A stretch of DNA of 54,903 bases from a bacterium (GTDB lineage: Bacteria > Myxococcota_A > UBA9160 > UBA6930). Made by a program: the position numbers and the translations under genes. Shown here piece by piece: positions 43,790-53,341 of the stretch. Numbering within the stretch: position 1 is the stretch's first letter; every line of letters starts with the position of its first letter. The DNA lies in NCBI GenBank assembly GCA_024228115.1, contig JAAETT010000371.1, positions 1 through 54,903 on the forward strand. Direction: 5' to 3'. Below the pieces are notes generated by a model. It ran no database searches. It was not told the origin of the DNA and saw only the letters and a list, made by a program, of their open reading frames with translations.

Positions 43790-44566
43790 AATGGCGGCGA
43801 CCTGCTCGAAATGGGTGGCCACCCCGTGGGCGCGCGGATCGCCGCTCTCTCGCAGCCGGGCGGCCAGCACGGATGCGGTGCCCGAATGGGCGGCAAACCG
43901 GGAGAGCTCGGCCAACCAGCGTTCACGTGCGCGGTCCGGAACGTTCTCGACCTCGCGCAGGAATACGCGGGGCTCGCGCATCCCAAGGCCGACATGCCAG
44001 GCATGCCAACGCCCGCAGCCGGATTCGGCACCTCGCAGGCATGCCGCGAGGGGAGGCATGGCCGGGATCGGGACGATACGTCGGCGAACAGCCAGGGGGC
44101 TGGCAGCCGGTGACGCTGTGGGCCGGTCCGACGCCGCGGTTTCGAGCGAAAGCGTGGCCGCCCCGGCGGATGCGGCGGATCCGAAACCGGGCAGGGAAAC
44201 CTCGACCTCGACGCCCTGGACCAGGACCAGGAGTGTCAATCCAAACGCAGCCGTCACTAATGGCGGGCCCATGCTCGAGTCCATCCAGCGTCGCCATTGG
44301 TCACCGAATCGGCCCAAGACACCGGGGTCGGCCTCTCCAGCCGAGATCCGCGCCATCACCTGCTCTCCAAAATCCGACGGCAAGCCGGCGGAAGCGGAGG
44401 AACTGCTGAGGGTCCCTAACAGGTCGATGGTGCCGCGCAGCTCGGAGAACTCCGCCCGACATTCCGAACAGGTCGCAAGATGAGCATCCATGCGAAGACA
44501 GATTTCCGGGGACAGTGTGCCGTCGGCGTACTGGCTCAGGCGCCGGGCGCAGCTGGCATGTCTCAT
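43778..44566 (-). CDS. Zinc-finger anti-sigma factor
   Basis: This 262-residue membrane protein has an N-terminal zf-HC2 anti-sigma domain with the zinc motif HLATCSECRAEF (H29, C33, C36) and an upstream Cys. A single membrane helix lies at about 107-128 (LVTAAFGLTLLVLVQGVEV), and the remaining C-terminal region is probably periplasmic. It should hold the sigma factor encoded just upstream until an envelope signal releases it. Its ATG overlaps the sigma stop by 4 bp. The stop codon lies in a tandem repeat. Confidence 0.85.
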   Translation of the reverse strand: MRHASCARRLSQYADGTLSPEICLRMDAHLATCSECRAEFSELRGTIDLLGTLSSSSASAGLPSDFGEQVMARISAGEADPGVLGRFGDQWRRWMDSSMGPPLVTAAFGLTLLVLVQGVEVEVSLPGFGSAASAGAATLSLETAASDRPTASPAASPLAVRRRIVPIPAMPPLAACLRGAESGCGRWHAWHVGLGMREPRVFLREVENVPDRARERWLAELSRFAAHSGTASVLAARLRESGDPRAHGVATHFEQVAAIPRR

Positions 44567-45228
44567 GCGGGCAGGCCTTCCGTCTGTTCAGCCGGCCCCT
44601 CGTCCGGTACCAGGTCCCGCAGGCGTTCTTTCAGCGCCTTTCGGGCCCGGTGAATACGAGATTTCACGGTCCCCTCCGCAACCTGGAGCACCTCGGCGAT
44701 CTCCGCGTAGGCGAGCCCCTCGATGTCGAAGAGGACGACCGGCGCCCGCAGTGCGGGGGGCAGGCCCTGAAGTTCCTGTTGGACCCGATCGCGAATCTCT
44801 CCGCCGGCAGCCGAATCTTCCGGGCCGCGCGGCACCGAGGGCAACGCACTGCCGCCGGATTGTTCCCGGACCAGGGCGTCCATGTGGGCGCGGCGTCGGC
44901 CCAGGCTGCGACGACGGTTCAGGGCCGCGTTCATCGCGACCCTGTACAGGAAGGTGGAGAAGCGGGCCTCACGCCGGAAGCGGTGCCCGTGACGATGGAG
45001 GTTGAGGAACGTGTCCTGCGCGGCGTCCTCGGCCTCCTCCCGGCTGCCGAGCATGCGCAGGAGCAGGCCGAATACGCGGCGCTCGTGGCGACGAACCAGA
45101 GCCTCGAAGGCTTGGTTGTCGCCATCGCGCCAGCGGTCGATCAGCTCGAGATCGGGATCGACGCTCTCCACCGGGGCAACCCGGTGGGCGGTGAGGGAAG
45201 AAGGTCTGTTCAAGAGCGGTTGAGTCAC
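44563..45228 (-). CDS. ECF RNA polymerase sigma factor (RpoE-like)
   Basis: This 221-residue sigma-70 family protein has only regions 2 and 4. Region 2 covers about 30-100 (LIDRWRDGDNQAFEALVRRH, then SREEAEDAAQDTFLNLHRH). Region 4 covers about 150-205 (LQGLPPALRAPVVLFDIEGL, AEIAEVLQVAEGTVKSRIHR). I chose the GTG at 45228, with AAGGA 10 nt upstream. It is co-translated with its anti-sigma partner. Palindromes GAAGGA-AC-TCCTTC and CCCCCGGGGG lie in the 125-bp gap to moaC. Confidence 0.92.
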   Translation of the reverse strand: MTQPLLNRPSSLTAHRVAPVESVDPDLELIDRWRDGDNQAFEALVRRHERRVFGLLLRMLGSREEAEDAAQDTFLNLHRHGHRFRREARFSTFLYRVAMNAALNRRRSLGRRRAHMDALVREQSGGSALPSVPRGPEDSAAGGEIRDRVQQELQGLPPALRAPVVLFDIEGLAYAEIAEVLQVAEGTVKSRIHRARKALKERLRDLVPDEGPAEQTEGLPA

Positions 45229-45353
45229 GAAAGCCACGTCCTTGGGACACGAGGACCACCAAGATGGTTCCACAATTTCCCTTGTCTACGGATGAAGGAA
45301 CTCCTTCGTTCGACGCGTTCCCCCGGGGGATATTCAACGCCGAAGAAAAAGAC

Positions 45354-45839
45354 TCACTCCCCGGGACGGCTCCACACGCCGCTCTTGCCGCCAGTCTTCT
45401 GGACGAGTCGGATGTGGGTCACGGTCATGCCGCGGTCGATGGCCTTGCACATGTCGTAGATGACCAGGCCTGCGGCCGAGACGGCCACCAACGCCTCCAT
45501 TTCGACTCCGGTTCGGGCGTGGGCGCGAACGGTGGCCTCCACCCGTACACAGGATGCCGCTGGATCCGGTGTGAGTTGGACCTCGATCGATTCCACGGGC
45601 AGCGGGTGGGCCAGGGGAATCCACTCATCGGTGCGCTTGGCCGCCTGGATCCCGGCGATGCGAGCCGTCGCGAAGACGTCGCCCTTCGGCGCGCGACCCT
45701 CGGTGATGGCGGCCAGCGTCTCGGGCGCCATCTCCACCTCGGCGCGCGCAACACAGACGCGCTCGGTCACGGGCTTGTCACCCACATCCACCATGCGGGC
45801 ACGGCCCTGCTCGTCCAGATGGGTCAGCGGGCCACTCAA
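45354..45839 (-). CDS. moaC: Cyclic pyranopterin monophosphate synthase MoaC
   Basis: MoaC converts the MoaA product into cyclic pyranopterin monophosphate in molybdenum cofactor synthesis. The 161-residue protein has [19 protein letters not shown] near the start, [20 protein letters not shown] and [11 protein letters not shown] with catalytic D129 and K132. I place the start at a TTG (45839) that overlaps the stop of the hydrolase gene (TTGA) and has GGAG 9 nt upstream; no ATG fits the family N-terminus. No other moa gene is near, so the pathway must be completed elsewhere. Confidence 0.9.
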   Translation of the reverse strand: MSGPLTHLDEQGRARMVDVGDKPVTERVCVARAEVEMAPETLAAITEGRAPKGDVFATARIAGIQAAKRTDEWIPLAHPLPVESIEVQLTPDPAASCVRVEATVRAHARTGVEMEALVAVSAAGLVIYDMCKAIDRGMTVTHIRLVQKTGGKSGVWSRPGE

Positions 45840-46693
45840 GCGAGCGACTCCAACCACTGCCACAAATCCGTGTAGACCTGTTCGCGCTCGGGCTCGTTGA
45901 AGATCTCGTGCCGCAACTCGGGGTAGATGCGCAGATCGCTGCCCTCGGATTCCACCCCGCTGAAGAATTCGCGGCTGCCCCGCGCTGCGCACAAGCCGTC
46001 GTCCTCTCCATGGAGCATCAGCAACGGGACTTTCACCTCGGAAGCTCGAGGTGCAATCCGCGCCGCAGTGCCGATCAACTCCGCCCCGAGCGATGCGGTC
46101 ATGTCACGAAAGACCAGCGGATCAGCGAGGTACTGCTCGATGACGGCCGGATCCCGGGAAAGGCCGTCGAGATCCAGGCCGCTCCCGATTCGGAGCGTGG
46201 GCCAGACCCTTCGCAGGGCCCGTGCCACGGCGACGCGAGCGGCCGAAACACCGTCGGGGTTGATCGCCGCGCCGGATGTGACGGCGCTGCTGATGACCGG
46301 ATTGCGCTCGACCAGATAGGCAAGCGTGATCAGCCCGCCCATGCTGTGGCCGACGAGATGGATCGGAAGCGTCGGATGTTCGGCCTTCGCAAGCTCGAGC
46401 ATGTTCGCGAGATCATCCAGGTACTCCGCGAAGCTTCGCAGGTGAGCGCGGCGCCCACCGGATCGGCCGTGGCCCCGATGGTCGTAGGCACTGACGGCCG
46501 CGCCGCGGCGGGCCAACCAGCTTGCCATGCCTTCGTAGCGGCCACTGTGTTCGGCGTAGCCATGCACCAGGACGACCAGCCGTTCAGGGGAAGGCGGCAC
46601 CCACGTACGACGGAAGAGGTTGAGGCCGTCGGCACCGGAGACCGTCGTCTCGGTGCGGCGCAGTTGCGGCCCGTCCTCTACTGCGCTCGCCAT
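45836..46693 (-). CDS. Alpha/beta hydrolase, monoacylglycerol-lipase-like
   Basis: This 285-residue serine hydrolase has the monoglyceride lipase/lysophospholipase ('Hydrolase_4') layout. The oxyanion segment [20 protein letters not shown] and [16 protein letters not shown] are typical. The triad can be assigned as S117 (GHSMGG), D231 (LHGEDD) and H262 (LRHEIFNE). It has no signal peptide. It lies between the lytic transglycosylase (17 bp) and moaC (4-bp overlap); the link with moaC is probably only positional. The natural ester is unknown. Confidence 0.88.
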   Translation of the reverse strand: MASAVEDGPQLRRTETTVSGADGLNLFRRTWVPPSPERLVVLVHGYAEHSGRYEGMASWLARRGAAVSAYDHRGHGRSGGRRAHLRSFAEYLDDLANMLELAKAEHPTLPIHLVGHSMGGLITLAYLVERNPVISSAVTSGAAINPDGVSAARVAVARALRRVWPTLRIGSGLDLDGLSRDPAVIEQYLADPLVFRDMTASLGAELIGTAARIAPRASEVKVPLLMLHGEDDGLCAARGSREFFSGVESEGSDLRIYPELRHEIFNEPEREQVYTDLWQWLESLA

Positions 46694-46710
46694 CCTGGCG
46701 CCCGGCCGGG

Positions 46711-47292
46711 CTAGGAGGTGAGAGCGCGCTCGACGCGCTCCTGGGCGGCGCGCACGCGGTTCAGGTACCCGACGCCGCGGATCTGGGAGCCCCAGAAGTA
46801 GGAGGAGATGCCATCCGCCTCGCCCAGGCGTTGGATGTTGCCAGAGAGGATCATGCAGCCGGCCTCGATGTTGGCCTCGACGGTCATTGCATTCCCGGCC
46901 AGGCCCATCGGCCGCATCATGTACGGCATCACCTGCATCAGACCCAGCGCGCCCTTCGGGCTGCGTGCGTCCGGCCGCCCATGGCTCTCGACCTCGATGA
47001 CGGCCAGCACCAGGGCTGGATCCAGCCCGTGGCGGTCGCTACTTGCCTGGATCGCGGCCTGGATCCTGTCGATCCATGCGGGCGCGAGATGAGGATTGAG
47101 CCGCACGAGTTCGCCACGGATCGCCTTGGGTAGCGCAGCGGCCACCGCCAGGTTCTCAGCGACTTCCGGGGTCGGCTCCGCGGCCATGCGTGGCGCGCTA
47201 GAGCCGCTGAGCGTCATACCCGCAGCCACGGCCACGAGGGCGACACGCCATCGGCCCCGACGTAGAGACGTTCTGTGGATTGAGTGGGTCAT
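46711..47292 (-). CDS. Lytic transglycosylase (SLT domain)
   Basis: This 193-residue secreted protein cuts peptidoglycan glycan strands. A signal-like N-terminus (residues 1-38, hydrophobic core VALVAVAAGMTLSG) precedes a single SLT/goose-lysozyme domain. Catalytic E102 lies in VIEVESHGRPDARSPKGALG, followed by LMQVMPYMMRP (GLMQ-x-MP) and IEAGCMILSGNIQ. It ends in a basic helix. The ATG at 47292 starts the real protein, as upstream sequence in frame has no signal character. It is 17 bp upstream of the hydrolase gene. Confidence 0.88.
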   Translation of the reverse strand: MTHSIHRTSLRRGRWRVALVAVAAGMTLSGSSAPRMAAEPTPEVAENLAVAAALPKAIRGELVRLNPHLAPAWIDRIQAAIQASSDRHGLDPALVLAVIEVESHGRPDARSPKGALGLMQVMPYMMRPMGLAGNAMTVEANIEAGCMILSGNIQRLGEADGISSYFWGSQIRGVGYLNRVRAAQERVERALTS

Positions 47293-47560
47293 GTTGGGGG
47301 GCGCCCTTTTTCGCTGCCACCGGCGCGGGCCGGAACCTACTAAATGGACCCGGGCGCTGCCAAAGCAGAAAGTCCCCCGGGGGCACGTTCTTGGCCTTCG
47401 CGAGAGTCCCATATCTGGGAACCGGTCCGTGACCCGGGCCACACACCCATCGCGCAAAGGAGTTGAATCTGATGGGTAGTGGCCTCCGCGAACGATTGGG
47501 TGATTCCCCAAATGAGTGTTTGGATTGACCCCCGGTTCCGGCCTCTGATAGCATCCAATC

Positions 47561-47581
47561 CCCCGCAGGACGCGGGGTTTT
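47561..47581 (+). terminator. Terminator-like hairpin in the PAS-kinase leader
   Basis: CCCCGC (47561-47566) pairs with GCGGGG (47572-47577) around the loop AGGAC and is followed by TTTT. This is the only short GC hairpin with a T run that I noticed in the window. It lies 125 bp before the kinase gene and just after a possible promoter, so it may be an attenuator rather than the end of an operon. Confidence 0.5.
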
Positions 47582-47633
47582 GGGGGCGAACCGCGCGATT
47601 GCAGCGGGTCGCCTTCAAGGATCAGAAGAAAAC

Positions 47634-47672
47634 TCCGTGGCATCGACGGGAGCAAACTCCCGGTAACACGGA
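47634..47672 (+). promoter_or_regulatory. Structured stem-loop before the PAS kinase
   Basis: An outer stem TCCGTG/CACGGA and an inner stem CGGGAG/CTCCCG (loop CAAA) are joined by an asymmetric internal loop of 7 and 4 nt. It is 33 bp upstream of the kinase ATG. Internal loop plus capped stem suggests a designed RNA, but it fits no riboswitch family I can name. Confidence 0.4.
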
Positions 47673-47705
47673 TGGACGTCCTTGGTGAGGCAACGAAACC
47701 AACAT

Positions 47706-49142
47706 ATGAGCGTGGCAGTAGCAGAACACACGGGCGGCGAAGTCGGAGCCACCCTTCCCCTGGCCCAGGGCCTCGCCCCGCTCCATGATTGGATTGCGCT
47801 GATGAATGCACAGGGTCAGATCCTGTGGATGTCGGATGCCCTCACCAGTACCTGCGGTGGTGGCCAAAGCTTCGAGGGAATGCATTGGCTGGATTCGGTG
47901 GCTCGCGCCGAAGACCGCGCCCGATTGGAAGCGACGCTCGAGAGCGAGGGCAAGATTTCCGGTGAGCCGGTGTCCCTGGTCCATGACGGCGGCGAGCCGG
48001 TTCGCGCGACGGTTTCCGCCGCGCGCGTAGCCCCGGGTTGTGGCTCGGTGGTCGCGATCTTCCGGCACGGCGAAGACCGGGTCGAGGAACTGGCCTCGAC
48101 CCTTCGCTACCTGGCCGCTGTGCTCGATAGCGCTCCCGACGGCGTCATCGTGGTCGATCGCAGCCGCTTCGTCACCTACGCCAATCCCGCCATGCTCGAA
48201 CTCTCTGGTTGGTCCCATGAGGAGTTGGTGGACCAGCCGCTGGCCGTGTTCTTCAACGCGCAGCAGGATCTGGATTCGCTCGCCTCAGCGCTTGCGGATC
48301 ACACGTCACTCCGAGGGATGGAACTCTCCGTGCGGCGTCGGGACGGCTCTCCGCTCGATGTCTCCGTATCGGTGAGCCGACTGACCTTACGAGACGGTAC
48401 CCAGATAGGTGCCGTCGCCTATGTGCAGGACATCACCCGGCGACGCCAGTTCGAGCGCGACCTTTCGCGCAAGAACGAGGAGCTCGAGCACTACGTCCAC
48501 GCCGTCAGCCACGATCTGCGTTCGCCGCTGGTCTCGATCCTGGGGTTCTCACGGTTGTTGCGTGAGGATTTCGCGCCGGCATTGGGTGAGAAGGGGCAGC
48601 ACTTCCTCCAACGCATCGAGGAAGCCGGCCGGACCATGGAATCGCTGATCCAGGAGCTCCTCGAACTCTCCCGCATCGGGGTCAACGACGCGCCCCGGGA
48701 TCTCATAGATCCTCGCGACGTGCTCCTTCAGCTCCAGGCCGAGCTGAAGCCGCGGCTCGACGAAGAACGCGTCTTGCTCGATCTGCCCACCGACCCGCCG
48801 ATGCTGCGTTTCGAACGCACCCGGCTCTACCAGCTCTTCTCGAATCTCGTCGGCAATGCGCTCCGGCACATGGGCCCGGGCCCCGAGGCACGTATCAAGG
48901 TCGACATCGAGCATTTCGGAGAGGGGACGCGCATCTCCGTCTCGGACAACGGTGTGGGCATCGAGGCCGATGAGCACGAGCGGATCTTCGAGATCTTCCA
49001 CAGCGGTTCGCATAACGGCAGCGGTACCGGCATGGGGCTTGCGATCGTCAAGAAGATCGCCGAATCCCGCGGCGGACGAACCTGGGTGGAGAGCCGACCC
49101 GGCGACGGCGCCACATTCCACGTCGAGCTGCCTAGCGCCTGA
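47706..49142 (+). CDS. PAS-domain sensor histidine kinase
   Basis: This 478-residue protein has no membrane segment. A degenerate PAS domain (about 20-120), a second PAS (132-245: LDSAPDGVIVVDRSRFVTYA), HisKA with H269 in HAVSHDLRSPLVSILGFSRL, and HATPase_c (NLVGNAL, DNGVGI, GTGMGLAIV) follow in order. It resembles phytochrome-type light or redox sensor kinases in its transmitter, but no bilin site is seen. I use the ATG at 47706; an upstream GTG/TTG start is possible since the ribosome site (GAGG) is 15 nt away. No partner regulator adjoins. Confidence 0.9.
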   Translation: MSVAVAEHTGGEVGATLPLAQGLAPLHDWIALMNAQGQILWMSDALTSTCGGGQSFEGMHWLDSVARAEDRARLEATLESEGKISGEPVSLVHDGGEPVRATVSAARVAPGCGSVVAIFRHGEDRVEELASTLRYLAAVLDSAPDGVIVVDRSRFVTYANPAMLELSGWSHEELVDQPLAVFFNAQQDLDSLASALADHTSLRGMELSVRRRDGSPLDVSVSVSRLTLRDGTQIGAVAYVQDITRRRQFERDLSRKNEELEHYVHAVSHDLRSPLVSILGFSRLLREDFAPALGEKGQHFLQRIEEAGRTMESLIQELLELSRIGVNDAPRDLIDPRDVLLQLQAELKPRLDEERVLLDLPTDPPMLRFERTRLYQLFSNLVGNALRHMGPGPEARIKVDIEHFGEGTRISVSDNGVGIEADEHERIFEIFHSGSHNGSGTGMGLAIVKKIAESRGGRTWVESRPGDGATFHVELPSA

Positions 49143-49252
49143 ATTCCCGCCCGGCTTCCGCCGCTCCAGACCCATCGAAGCCATTTGACTGGGGCGGCCC
49201 AGCTTGCCAATCGAAGGGCTTCCCGTAGCCTCGGCGGCCGGAGGCCTCCCAC

Positions 49253-49999
49253 GTGTACCCCGTCCTGTTCGAAGTCTTTGGTTACCCGATCAGCACCTTC
49301 GGGCTGATGATGGCGGTTGGCTTCCTGGTCTCCGCCTGGATCGTCGGAAAGCGCCTCGCCGAGTACGGCGAAGATCCCGAGCTTGCATCGACGATTCTCA
49401 TCTACGCGATGGTGGGCGGCGTCCTGGGCTCGAAGCTCTACTTCGCCGTCGACCAGTGGGCGCTCGGATCCATGCCTTTCATGGACGCCTTGCTGAACCG
49501 GGCCGGCATCACCTGGTACGGGGGCCTGATCGGTGGAACCCTGGCGGTCACGATCGGGACCCGGATTCACGGCATTTCGACGCTGATGATCTCGAACTGC
49601 GTTTCCAGCGCGGCCCTCATCGGCCAGGCCTTCGGCCGCGTCGGCTGCTTCCTGGTCGGGGACGACTACGGTCGGCCCACGGATGGGTGGTGGGGCGTCG
49701 CGTTTCCGGAGGGTGCTCCGCCGACGATGGTCCCGGTCCACCCGACCCAGCTCTACGAAGTGGTCTGGCTGGTCTTCGCCGGGGCGTTGTTGTGGCGCCG
49801 ACGCAAGACCAGCCCGTTCATCTTCGGCGAGTACCTGATGGCAAATGGCTTCGGGCGCTTCTTCATCGAGATGCTTCGCATCAACCCGAAGGTGGCCCTC
49901 GGCCTCACGGAGCCTCAATGGATCGGTGTGGCCCTGGTGGTGCTAGGCGCAGGCGGATGGGTGTACTATCGCAGCCAAACCTCAGAGGCTCCTGTATGA
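49253..49999 (+). CDS. lgt: Prolipoprotein diacylglyceryl transferase
   Basis: Lgt adds diacylglycerol to the lipobox Cys of pre-lipoproteins in the inner membrane. The 248-residue protein has about seven hydrophobic segments. The signature GRVGCFLVGDDYGRPT lies at 128-143; VPVHPTQLYEVVW and a GEYLMANGFGRFFIEMLR segment are typical of the family. The usual GN in the signature (G-N-F-x-N) is replaced by GC-F-L-V-G, a variant found in some lineages. The start is a GTG at 49253. It overlaps the next TetR gene by 4 bp, an unusual pairing. Confidence 0.9.
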   Translation: MYPVLFEVFGYPISTFGLMMAVGFLVSAWIVGKRLAEYGEDPELASTILIYAMVGGVLGSKLYFAVDQWALGSMPFMDALLNRAGITWYGGLIGGTLAVTIGTRIHGISTLMISNCVSSAALIGQAFGRVGCFLVGDDYGRPTDGWWGVAFPEGAPPTMVPVHPTQLYEVVWLVFAGALLWRRRKTSPFIFGEYLMANGFGRFFIEMLRINPKVALGLTEPQWIGVALVVLGAGGWVYYRSQTSEAPV

Positions 50000-50637
50000 C
50001 CCACGAGCGCCGCAGCGGCGACACCCGACAGAAGATCCTCGAGATCGCAGAGGCGGAATTCGCTCAGCGTGGCTATGCAGGCGCCCACCTGCAGCGCATC
50101 GCCAGCCAGGTCGGTGTTCAGAAGACGGCTCTCTACTACTATTTCCCGAGCAAGGCCGCGCTCTTCGAATCTGTATTGGCCGGGATGATGGAAGTCTTCG
50201 ACCAGCATGTCGCGGACGTCCTCGACAAGCCCACCAGCCACGTGGAGCGCGTGCTCGAGGTCGTGGATCGGCTCAACTCCCTCCTGGCGGAACGGCCCAC
50301 TTACGCCCAGGTGCTGATCCGCGTCTTCATGGACAGCTACGAGATCACCGGCAGCGAACTCTTGGGGGGCCCGATCCGGCGCCTGATCGGGAGGCTCCTC
50401 ACCTTCCTGAAGGGCGGCATGGATCAAGGCGTGTTCGTGCGCTGCTCTGCTCGGCATCTGCTCACGAGCACCTTGGGTGCGACCGTCTTCCACTATGCAA
50501 CCGGGCCCCTCGGCGCAGCGATCTTCGAGGTCGATAGTCTCTTCACCGCCGATATGGTGAAGTGGCGCGCCAAGGAGATTCGCGCGCTCGTGATTCGGGC
50601 AATCCTTGTCGACCCGGAAGCAGCGACCGGCCTCTGA
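49996..50637 (+). CDS. TetR family transcriptional regulator
   Basis: This 213-residue protein has an N-terminal helix-turn-helix at about residues 10-55 (RQKILEIAEAEFAQRGYAGA, then QKTALYYYFPSKAALFE). The C-terminal ligand domain resembles other TetR proteins linked to fatty-acid or xenobiotic control. Its ATG overlaps the lgt stop (ATGA), so it is expressed with lgt; its target genes are unknown, and the MFS transporter 1 kb away is a candidate. Confidence 0.9.
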   Translation: MTHERRSGDTRQKILEIAEAEFAQRGYAGAHLQRIASQVGVQKTALYYYFPSKAALFESVLAGMMEVFDQHVADVLDKPTSHVERVLEVVDRLNSLLAERPTYAQVLIRVFMDSYEITGSELLGGPIRRLIGRLLTFLKGGMDQGVFVRCSARHLLTSTLGATVFHYATGPLGAAIFEVDSLFTADMVKWRAKEIRALVIRAILVDPEAATGL

Positions 50638-50650
50638 ACGGCGGCCTTCT

Positions 50651-51610
50651 TCAGGCGGTAGACGCCTCGTCTTCGAATGGCACTTCAGCGCGGATCCGTT
50701 CCGCCAGGGCCGCCGCGCCATCGCTGAGAGCTGGCTCACCCTCTTCTCCGATCAACTGGCCCACCCGCGAGAGCGCCGAGAATGCGAGCCTCGCGAAATG
50801 AGCGTCCCCCTCACCGGGCCGCGCATCCAACCAGGCGCCAAGCGAGGCCATGGCGTCCGCGAAGCGCCCCTCCAGAAAAGCCTGCATGCCCTGGGCGTAG
50901 GCCCCCAGGCGGAAGACTTCCTCGGGCGAATGCCCGAGCCGGCCGGCATTCTCGAGCGCACCCACACCCGCCTCGAAGAATCCGCTCGACAAATAGGATT
51001 CTGCGGCCTGGGCGTAGCCCGCGGAGGCGCTGCCGTGGATGTCCGAGAGCACCTGGTCGAGCGGCTTCCCCATCACCCCCTCGATGTCGTCCGCCTGGGC
51101 GATCAGGAAGCGGGTGACGTAGGGATTGCTTGCATTGGCGACGAGCAGCACGCGGAACTGGCCCGTCGTCTGGCGGAGCAGGGTTTCGGCTTCGACCAGC
51201 GACTCCTCGAGCCGCACTCCGGATTCCGCGACGATCTTCTCGAACTCTCGAAGCAAGCCACCCTCGTCGTCAACGCCTGCTTTTCGGAGGGCCGAGACGC
51301 GGGGGCCGTAGATATCCCGGGTGTAGACGTTCTCCCGGAACTTCATGGCCTCATGGAAGAGCGAACCGATGGCCAGATCGAAAAGCGCACCGGGGCCGAT
51401 TTCCGCGTCCGTATCCGTCGCGCGGAAGACGCGATGACAGCACTCCTTCAGGCGGAAGAGCACGCTCTTCTCGTCATCACCGACCAGCTCGACGACCTCC
51501 TCGAAACGCAGCTCGCCGTTGTGATGGCGAGCCGCCACCTGGCGCAGGGCCCGGTGGGCGATCAGGAAATCGCGCGCAATATCGACCAGGGTCGAGTCGA
51601 TCGTCCGCAT
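50651..51610 (-). CDS. Helical protein of unknown function
   Basis: This is a 319-residue cytosolic protein, all-helical by composition. The C-terminal part (about 190-300) has TPR-like helices (AAESYLSSGFFEAGVGALEN, FLEGRFADAMASLGAWLDAR). The N-terminal part (ARDFLIAHRALRQVAARHHN, GDDEKSVLFRLKECCHRVFR) is not recognised. There is no signal peptide or metal motif. It is 50 bp divergent from the MFS gene and 13 bp from the end of the convergent TetR gene. Confidence 0.75.
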   Translation of the reverse strand: MRTIDSTLVDIARDFLIAHRALRQVAARHHNGELRFEEVVELVGDDEKSVLFRLKECCHRVFRATDTDAEIGPGALFDLAIGSLFHEAMKFRENVYTRDIYGPRVSALRKAGVDDEGGLLREFEKIVAESGVRLEESLVEAETLLRQTTGQFRVLLVANASNPYVTRFLIAQADDIEGVMGKPLDQVLSDIHGSASAGYAQAAESYLSSGFFEAGVGALENAGRLGHSPEEVFRLGAYAQGMQAFLEGRFADAMASLGAWLDARPGEGDAHFARLAFSALSRVGQLIGEEGEPALSDGAAALAERIRAEVPFEDEASTA

Positions 51611-51660
51611 GGGTCGCAGTATGGTAGACGGGTCTCCTTTCAGGCAAGCGACGCACTTCG

Positions 51661-53200
<1,540 letters not shown>

Positions 53201-53271
53201 CTATGGGGTCAACGCCCCGCCGTCGCTCGGGAAATTCCGGCTCCGGGCAGATTGGTGCCCCTCGATGTCGC

Positions 53272-53299
53272 TTGAAAACGCCCCTCCCTGCCCTATGGT
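53272..53299 (+). promoter_or_regulatory. Candidate promoter of the ETF:quinone oxidoreductase gene
   Basis: TTGAAA (53272-53277) and TATGGT (53294-53299) are separated by 16 nt, about 42 bp upstream of the ATG. Five and four of six positions match sigma70 consensus, and the spacing equals that of the proteasome promoter. Confidence 0.5.
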
Positions 53300-53341
53300 C
53301 CGGCCGCTGTTCCGTTTCCCTGGATACGCCGGAGGACCCCG

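Larger units (their letters stand above)
47293..47705. other. 413-bp divergent intergenic region
   Basis: This gap separates the lytic transglycosylase (minus) from the PAS kinase (plus). It has no convincing gene. It contains a possible plus-strand promoter (TTGACC 47525-47530, TAGCAT 47549-47554, 18-nt spacer), a terminator-like hairpin at 47561-47581 and a further stem-loop at 47634-47672. A CCCCCGGGGG palindrome lies at 47374-47383. Confidence 0.55.

Noticed and set aside
45229-45273. ECF-type autoregulated promoter (GGAACC ... GTC) before the sigma gene
   Set aside because: The -10 would place the transcript start on the ribosome binding site, leaving no leader for the preferred GTG start.
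47600-47680. Cyclic di-GMP (GEMM) riboswitch
   Set aside because: Only short pieces such as GCAAAC match. The conserved core and tetraloop receptor are absent.
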